A stretch of DNA of 64,000 nucleotides from Desmodus rotundus (Eukaryota > Chordata > Mammalia > Chiroptera > Phyllostomidae), in assembly GCF_022682495.2 (NCBI RefSeq), contig NC_071392.1:52477459-52541458 (forward strand). The letters are read 5' to 3'. The position numbers and the translations under genes were made by a program. Of this stretch, positions 58,372-64,000 are shown piece after piece (positions within the stretch are counted from its first letter, which is position 1; the number at the start of each line of letters is the position of its first letter). Under the pieces are notes generated by a model. That model was given only the letters and a program-made list of their open reading frames with translations. It made no database searches and was not told the origin of the DNA.

Positions 58372-59490
58372 ATAGCCCTTTTTATTTAATATTTATTGTA
58401 TTTTTTCCATTACCATTTAGTCCCATATACCTCCCTCCCCCCAGCAATCACCACACTGTTGTCTATGTCCATGAGTCCTTTTTCCTTTTTGCTCAAGCCT
58501 TCCACCTCCTAACCACCCCCCTCCTCTAGCTGTCATCTACTCTCCATCTGTTGGGAACCACCCTACCTGGTTTCAGAGACTGTAACCCCCCATGGCTAAG
58601 GCTGAGTGAGAGACCTTGAGACCCTAAGCCACTAAGGAGACAAAGCTTATCTCCCTGGCAGGAGCACCACCTCTGCCCACTTTACTTCACCCTGCCTGGC
58701 CCCCACTGCATGACTGGTTAGCCAATGATGAGTAAGATTCCTCAAGGGAGGGACAACCTAAGACAAGCACGGTCATAAAGGGGCCCTCAGGGAAGGACTT
58801 GGAGGGCTATGGAGAAAGGGGGTGATGGACCCTCACCCCTCGGCTTTGACATAGCCTGAGTCCTCATTCTGCCTGCAAGAAGTCTCCTAATCTCTTGGCT
58901 GCCTTACTTTCCCTGCTGGACCTAAACCTGAAATAATGCTGGAGGTGGGTGTTGCCCTGTGCTGGAAAGGGTGGGTTCCCTGGGGCAATCAGGCCTAAGA
59001 AAGAATGCATAAAATCCTGTGAAACCTGTTTTGCTAATACCCTCAATTTAAATGATAAGGGTCCAATAATGAAATGAGTTTGTTTCCCCAAAGTTTTATG
59101 GTCCTTTAGCTATCTGACGCCGACTCAAAATAAGCCCTCAGGGTTCTTTGAATGTTATCTATTTGATTATTACTGCCTGACAATGATTGATGAGCTTTCC
59201 ATATATGTCTGGTATTTCTATGCAAATTAAGCTAATAAAAGCCTGTCAAGGCAAGGGTCAGCACACTCTCCTCTTGAGAGAGTGGCCATGCCATCCCTTT
59301 TCCTCCACAAGGCTCAGTAGTCTGTGTGAATTTGTCTTGTCTCAGCCATAATGCCACGGACACTGCTTGCCAGTGACACCAGTGACCATGTCATCCATCT
59401 ATGAGTCTGTCTCTCATTTACATGTTAGTTCACTTTGTTCATTAGATTCCACATTTGAGTGAAATCATATGTCTTTCTCTGATAAATAAG
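58372..59490 (-). mobile_element. L1 3' end split by a solo LTR
   Basis: Bases 58372-58548 are the reverse complement of an L1MA-like 3'UTR (ttactatttagtcc-type lead, tgtctatgtccatgagtcct). Bases 59394-59490 continue it (tatgagtctgtctctcattt, gattccacatttgagtgaaa). The LTR at 58549-59393 separates the two. Confidence 0.75.
58549..59393 (+). mobile_element. Solo LTR of a class II-like endogenous retrovirus (copy 2)
   Basis: The 845-bp LTR begins TGTTGGGAACCA and ends CATGTCA. A perfect 6-bp duplication, TCCATC, lies at 58543-58548 and 59394-59399, and the interrupted L1 3'UTR reads on across it. Near 59232 it has AATAAA followed by agcct. It aligns with copy 1 (25167-25986) over most of its length, in the same orientation. 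The last roughly 130 bp are unlike copy 1. No internal viral sequence is present. Confidence 0.87.
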
Positions 59491-59771
59491 TCATCTGTCA
59501 ACCAATGTGTGCTAATGCCCATACATATTGAGTAATTGGCGGCAGACACTGTACTACATTTCATACATATAGACTACATAGCCTAATACAGTTCCTGTTA
59601 ATAATCACAGGTAAGGTCAGAACAAATTTTTTGTCAATCTGCCCAGACAAACTGTGGCATTAGTCAGAAATTCTATTTTATCCAATGTTCAATCAACAAG
59701 GTTTTACTTACACTTGTTACTAAATTCAGGAAACAATGTCATATAATGTGCAGCCACCCATAATAAACATT
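59491..59771. other. Unassigned sequence downstream of the AGPAT5 copy
   Basis: No repeat recognised. It may be 3'UTR of the adjacent minus-strand AGPAT5 retrocopy, but I cannot confirm this from sequence alone. Confidence 0.3.
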
Positions 59772-59794
59772 GTGGCATATCCCACTGCCTGGAG

Positions 59795-60768
59795 AAAGTC
59801 TTACACTTTAATACTAATCACAAGCAGTCAATTATTGTTCCATAGACCCACGTTTTCATATACAGCTTCCTCCCAACCTTGGTCATGAGCAGGTCTGTAG
59901 TCAGACCACTTAGGATCAACAATGATGGCAATGTCTTCTTGATATTTAGTTTAGACTGAATACTTTTCCCAGGAAATTTGTTTCTTCTTTCGGGATCCAG
60001 TGAATCAGAGAATTCACTTATCTTTTATTTCAAAATGTTCATGAAACCATCTTCTCACATGTACTTGTTCTTCTGGGATATTTTTCTTGTCTATGTAACC
60101 AATGTGAATATGAATTTTTAGACATTCTTTGTAGAGAAATTCAACCATGGATGGAGCTTCTTTCTGCTGCCCTTTATCATCCACAGTCCCTTCAAACACC
60201 AATGTAACATCATAAATTGCATCTACATAGTTTTTCATACAATCAAAATCAATATGAATGGACTGTACTCTTGGTATCATGTGTTTTAATAGTGCCAGAC
60301 CTTCCTGAGCAGGAAATGTTTGGCTAGTTAAAATGACTTTTGTTAGTTCTGGATTATACCTTGTTCTCTCCAGAAAAATCACACGATACATTCAAGTTCC
60401 TGTGTTCATGTAGCTCTGCAGCTTCTTTCTCATCTCCTTCTTATTAAATCTGGCACTTATCTTGACATAGATCCCTCCATGCTGGGAAAAGTAACAGCCA
60501 TACAATAAATAGAAGCCACTTTAACCCATCTTTCAGCATATAGTGCACATATCCAAGATCACTCTGCCAAATGGTGACAATCTAGTCAATTGTGCATTGA
60601 TTATTTGCTAAATATATTTTCTTTACTTTTGTCAAGTCTCCATATAGAAATATCTGCACCCCAGTGTACCATTCAAAGAAGAAAAGTACCATGCTCTGGT
60701 AGATGCAGTAGAGCTGGTTGTCCATTGCCTGGCAGAAACAGGTGGGCAAGACCAGAATAAATTTTCAG
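59795..60768 (-). pseudogene. AGPAT5: AGPAT5 processed pseudogene
   Basis: On the minus strand the sequence follows 1-acylglycerol-3-phosphate acyltransferase 5 (lysophosphatidate acyltransferase epsilon, a membrane enzyme making phosphatidic acid). It runs from about residue 40 (FCQAMDNQLYCIYQSMVLFF) to near the C terminus (KVGRKLYMKTWVYGTIIDCL, stop at 59818-59820, a few codons early). No introns interrupt about 1 kb, although the gene is multi-exon, so this is a retrocopy. The acyltransferase NHxxxxD motif is NNQCTID, lacking the histidine, and is followed by a TAG (complement of 60582-60584). A frameshift lies near 60520 and a TGA near 60390. The EGTR motif reads ERTR. The 125-codon open part (60391-60014) keeps FDCMKNYVDAIYDVTLVFEG. 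It cannot make active enzyme. Confidence 0.88.
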
Positions 60769-60799
60769 AGTAGAATGGGAAGCTAAAGATCATCAAATT

Positions 60800-60975
60800 C
60801 ATCCTTCAGTTTACTCACTAATTCATTCAACAAATATTTACCAAGTGTCTGTGGGCCATGCCCTGTTCTAAACACTGTGGATATAGCAGTAAACAAAATA
60901 TATTCCATCTCTACTCTCATAAATCTTACATTCTTATTGTGAAAACAGGCAATAAATAATATTTTTACCATGGAG
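60800..60975 (-). mobile_element. L2-like fragment
   Basis: Words attcattcaacaaatattta, ccctgttctaaacactgtgg, atatagcagtaaacaaaata and catctctactctcataaatc are in the order of a reverse-complement L2 3' end. Assigned by eye. Confidence 0.55.
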
Positions 60976-61194
60976 AAACCTGGCAAACACTACATTAACC
61001 CAGTGATGAAAGTTAACAGCACCAGTAATATCATGTAGATAACATTTAGCCTCTGACATGATGGGATTAGTACTCTTTCAAAGGAAAAAAAAACATAACT
61101 CTAGTCTAATTATGAGAAAAATATCAGGCAAACTCATAATGAGGACATTCTAGAGGATACTTAGCCAGTACTTCACAGGGTTGTCAAGGTAATA
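60976..61194. other. Unique sequence
   Basis: No recognised gene or repeat. Confidence 0.35.
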
Positions 61195-61606
61195 ATAAAT
61201 AAATAAATTTACAAACATGTGGAAACTAAACAAAACACCCCTTAACAAACAAAAGGTCAAAGAAAAAATCAAAAGGAAAAATCAAAATATACCTTAAAAC
61301 TAATGAAAATGAAAACACAACACACCAAAATCTATGCCACAAAAGTAATTCTTGGAAGAACATTTATAACAACAAATGCATATTAAAAAAAGATGTCTCA
61401 AATAAGGAACATAATTTTATATCATAAGGAACTAGAAAAAGAAAAACAAATTAATCCAAAGTTTACCAGATTGAAGTAAACAAAAATAAGAACATAAATA
61501 AGTGAAATAGACCAGAAAATTAATAGAAATAACAAAACTTTTTTGAAAAGATAAAATTGACAAACCTTTAGCTATGTTAACTAAGAGAAAAGAATATGCA
61601 AATAAT

Positions 61607-61646
61607 ACAACTGTACTTGAGCAACAATAAGAAGTAAATAAAAATA
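61607..61646 (+). mobile_element. 40-bp L1 tail insertion
   Basis: The insert acaactgtacttgagcaaca plus an A-rich tail is only the last bases of an L1 3'UTR. It is flanked by a long duplication with one difference: agaatatgcaaataat (61591-61606) and agaatatacaaataat (61651-61666), with adjoining A residues. Confidence 0.8.
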
Positions 61647-61747
61647 AAAAAGAATATACAAATAATAAAATCAGAAATGAAAGAAGAGACATTATGACTA
61701 ATACCACAGAAATATACAGGATCATAACAGACTATAATGAACAATTG

Positions 61748-61877
61748 CAGGGTAGGGCAAAAGGGGGTTTACACTTGTCCATATGGAAAATAATACAACC
61801 ATTAATAAATAATAATACAAGAATAAACTCTGTGTTTTGTGTACTCACAATTGTAAACCTATTTTTGCCCTACCCTG
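61748..61877. mobile_element. Palindromic MITE, 130 bp
   Basis: The first 30 bases (cagggtagggcaaaaggggg and on to ttg) and the reverse complement of the last 30 match at 26 positions, and the element has no coding capacity. The right end is followed by TA; a matching TA on the left is not seen (the left flank reads ttg). The structure suggests a Tc1/mariner-type MITE. It lies in the L1 ORF2 fragment, whose reading continues at both sides. Confidence 0.75.
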
Positions 61878-62024
61878 TACATGCCAACAAATTTGATAAC
61901 CTAGAAGAAATGGATAAATTCCTAGAAACACACAGCTTATCAAGTCTGAATCATGAAGAGAAAACCAGCCTAAACAGACCAATAAAGAGTAAGAAGATTG
62001 ATCAGAATAAGAAACCTCCCACAC

Positions 62025-62150
62025 AAAGGCAAAGAGGGCAGGTTGAAGGGTGGGAAGCAGGGAGGGATGGGGCAAAGGGAACATGGGGCAGGCAGAAATC
62101 AAGACAACCATACTTGAACAACAATAAAAAGTAAAAGATACTTGCTAAAA
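62025..62150 (+). mobile_element. 126-bp L1 tail insertion
   Basis: It contains a GGGA-rich segment, the end accatacttgaacaacaata and an A-rich tail. It is flanked by aagaaacctcccacac (62009-62024) and aagaaacctaccaacac (62151-62167), a duplication with small differences. The host ORF2 reading resumes afterwards. Confidence 0.82.
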
Positions 62151-62745
62151 AAGAAACCTACCAACACAGAAAAGCTCAGGACCAGATGGCTTTAGTATTG
62201 AATTGTACCAAACGTTTAAGGAAGAATTAATGCCAATCCTTCCCAAACTTTTCCAAAATATTGAAAATATTTTCAAACTGATTATACAAAATCAGCATTA
62301 TCCTGATACCAGAGCCAGATGAAAACACTACTATAAAAGGAAATTGTAGACCAATTATCTCTGAAAATATATAGATATAAAAAATTCTAAACAAAATATT
62401 GATCAAAACAAATACTACAGCACACTAGAAGGGTCATACACTATAATCAAATGGGATTTGCTTCTGGGATCAAAGATGGTTCAACATATGATATCAAAAA
62501 ATCTTATATACCATATTAACAGAATGAAAGATAAAAATCATATGGTCATCTAAATAGGTGCAAAAAAGCGCTTGACAAAATACAACATCCTTTCATGATA
62601 AAAACCCTCAACAAACTGGTTATAGAAGGAACATACTGCAAGATAATAAAGTCCATATATGACAAAAACAACTAACAGCAGACTCAATAGTGAAAGTATG
62701 AAAGCTTTTCCTCTAACATCAGGAACAAAACAAGGGTGCCCACTA

Positions 62746-64000
62746 TATTTCTTTTTTTCTCTCTTTTATTTATTTATTTATTTATTTACTTTTTTATTCT
62801 TTCTCTCTGCCTTTTCCCCCACCTCTCCCCTCCAATACAGCCATCCCCACCACCCTCCCCAGTTTCCATCCCCCCTTGTTATAGTCCATATGTCCTATAC
62901 AATTGTTCCTGTAAACCCTTCACACTTTTCCCCCATTATCCCCTCCCTTCTCCCCTCTGATCACTGTCAGCCTGTTCTCAATTTCAATGTCTTTGGCTAT
63001 ACTTTGCTTAATTGTTCATTTTCTTCATCAGGTTTCTGTTAATGGTGAGATCATATGGTATTTATCTTTCATTGCCTGGCTTATTTCACTTAGCATAATG
63101 CTCTCCACTTCCATCCGTGCTATTGCAAAGGGTAGGAGCTCCTTTTCCTTTCTGCTGCATAGAATTCCATTGTGTAAATGTACCATACTTTTTTGATCCA
63201 CTCATTTACTGATGGGTACTTAGGTTGTTTCCAGCACTTGGCTACTGTGAATTGTGCTGCTATGAACATTGGAGTGCATAGGTTCTTTTGGATTGGTGCT
63301 TCAGTGTTCTTAGGATATAATCCTAGCAGTGGAATGGCCAGGTCAAAAGGCAGTTCCATTTTTACTTTTCTGAGGAAGTTCCATACTATTTTCCACTGTA
63401 GTTGCACCAGTCTGCAATCCCACCAACAGTGCACTAGGGTTCCCTTTTCTCCACATCCTCTCCAACACTTGTTGTTTATTGCTTTGTTTCTGATGGCCAT
63501 TCTGATCAGTGTGAAGTGGTATCTCATTGTGGTTTTAATTTGCATCTCTCTGATGGCTAGCAATGCTGAGCATCTTTTCATATGTCTCTGGACCCTCTGC
63601 ATGTCCTGTTTGTAAAAGTGTCTGTTCAAGTCCTTTGCCCATTTTTTAACTGGGTTGTTTGTCTTCCTGGAGTGGAGTTGTGAGTTCTTTATATATTTTG
63701 CAGATCAAACCCTTCTCCGAGGTATCATTGGCTAATATGTTTTCCCAAATAGAAGGCTCTCTTTTCATTTTAATGCTGTTTTCTTTAGCCATGCAGAGCT
63801 TTTTATTTTGATGAGGTCCCATTTGTTTCTTCTTTCCTTTATGTCCCTTGCTCTAGGGGATATATCAGTAAAAATATTACTGCATGGAATATCTCACATT
63901 TTCCCACCTATGTTCTCCTCTAGGCCTTTTATGGGGTCACTACTTATATTTAAGTCTTTTATCAACTTTGAGTTTATTGTTGTGTATGGTATAAGTTGGT
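62746..64000 (-). mobile_element. L1, incomplete at window end
   Basis: The plus strand shows TTTATTTATTTA (complement of the tail), the reverse complement of the bat L1 3'UTR (tatgtcctatacaattgttc), then ORF2. On the minus strand an open stretch of 169 codons (63629-63120) carries [39 protein letters not shown] and [20 protein letters not shown]. It shows the relatively low divergence of a fairly young copy. The element continues past 64000. Confidence 0.88.

Larger units (their letters stand above)
61195..62745 (+). mobile_element. L1 ORF2 fragment, target of several insertions
   Basis: Plus-strand ORF2 sequence covers the linker and the first RT motifs. The words are aaaagaaaaacaaattaatcc, the DNLEEMDKFLETHSLSSLNH segment (61892-61950), accagatggctttagtattg and a decayed RT start near 62480-62745 ([16 protein letters not shown], SGTKQGCPL). 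The frame is broken. It contains two very short L1 tails and a MITE, and is cut at 62745 by a minus-strand L1. Confidence 0.78.

Noticed and set aside
1..64000. CRISPR array, bacterial operon or phage system
   Set aside because: Spaced repeats with unique spacers, ribosome binding sites and dense coding are absent; all repeat structure fits mammalian interspersed elements.

Overview
The window is mammalian nuclear DNA and contains no intact host protein-coding gene that I can recognise. The repeats point to a bat, most likely a yangochiropteran. There are tRNA-derived VES-type SINEs (1506-1720, 35318-35548, 44381-44644, 49746-49972), several L1 lineages, several half-L1 (HAL1) elements made of ORF1 without ORF2, short hAT and Tc1/mariner DNA transposons, and two solo LTRs with 6-bp target duplications. 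Older mammalian repeats (MIR, L2, MER5-like, MaLR-like LTRs) lie between them. The assignment rests on recognising repeat families by eye, not on a search.

Layout. 1-13800 is mostly unique sequence with a VES SINE, a 3' L1 end, two L1 copies with inverted 5' parts (3681-5009 and 6407-7252), a U6-L1 chimeric retropseudogene on the minus strand (7253-7461) and old MIR, L2 and LTR fragments. 13825-23281 is one near full-length plus-strand L1 that has received two HAL1 elements (15675-17111, 17960-19820) and a 214-bp hAT MITE (20595-20808), each with target duplications. 23282-29260 is mainly unique, with a solo LTR at 25167-25986. 29270-38123 is a long minus-strand L1 with a 490-bp tandem duplication, a decayed mariner (33285-33951), a VES SINE and a 5'UTR with repeated units; it abuts a plus-strand HAL1 tail (38124-38475).

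38500-43190 is mainly unique with MIR copies, a minus-strand hAT MITE, an old LTR and a CT/GT microsatellite. 43490-50030 is an old minus-strand L1 carrying a younger L1 (44755-49280) and VES SINEs. 51912-56303 is the 5' half of an L1 with a roughly 60-bp tandem array in its 5'UTR, followed by a third HAL1 that ends in a fold-back. 58372-60975 holds a second solo LTR inside an L1 3' end, a processed AGPAT5 pseudogene and an L2-like fragment. 61195-64000 is a plus-strand L1 ORF2 fragment hit by two very short L1 insertions and a palindromic MITE, and cut by a minus-strand L1 that runs off the window.

Nothing works as an operon or host pathway. The common theme is L1 machinery: L1 is the expected source of enzyme for the HAL1, VES, U6-chimera and AGPAT5 copies, and the junctions preserve unusual retrotransposition outcomes. 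The most interesting is a HAL1 copy (15675-17111) whose 5'UTR lacks a segment bounded by GT and AG in the longer copies, as if a spliced HAL1 RNA had been inserted.
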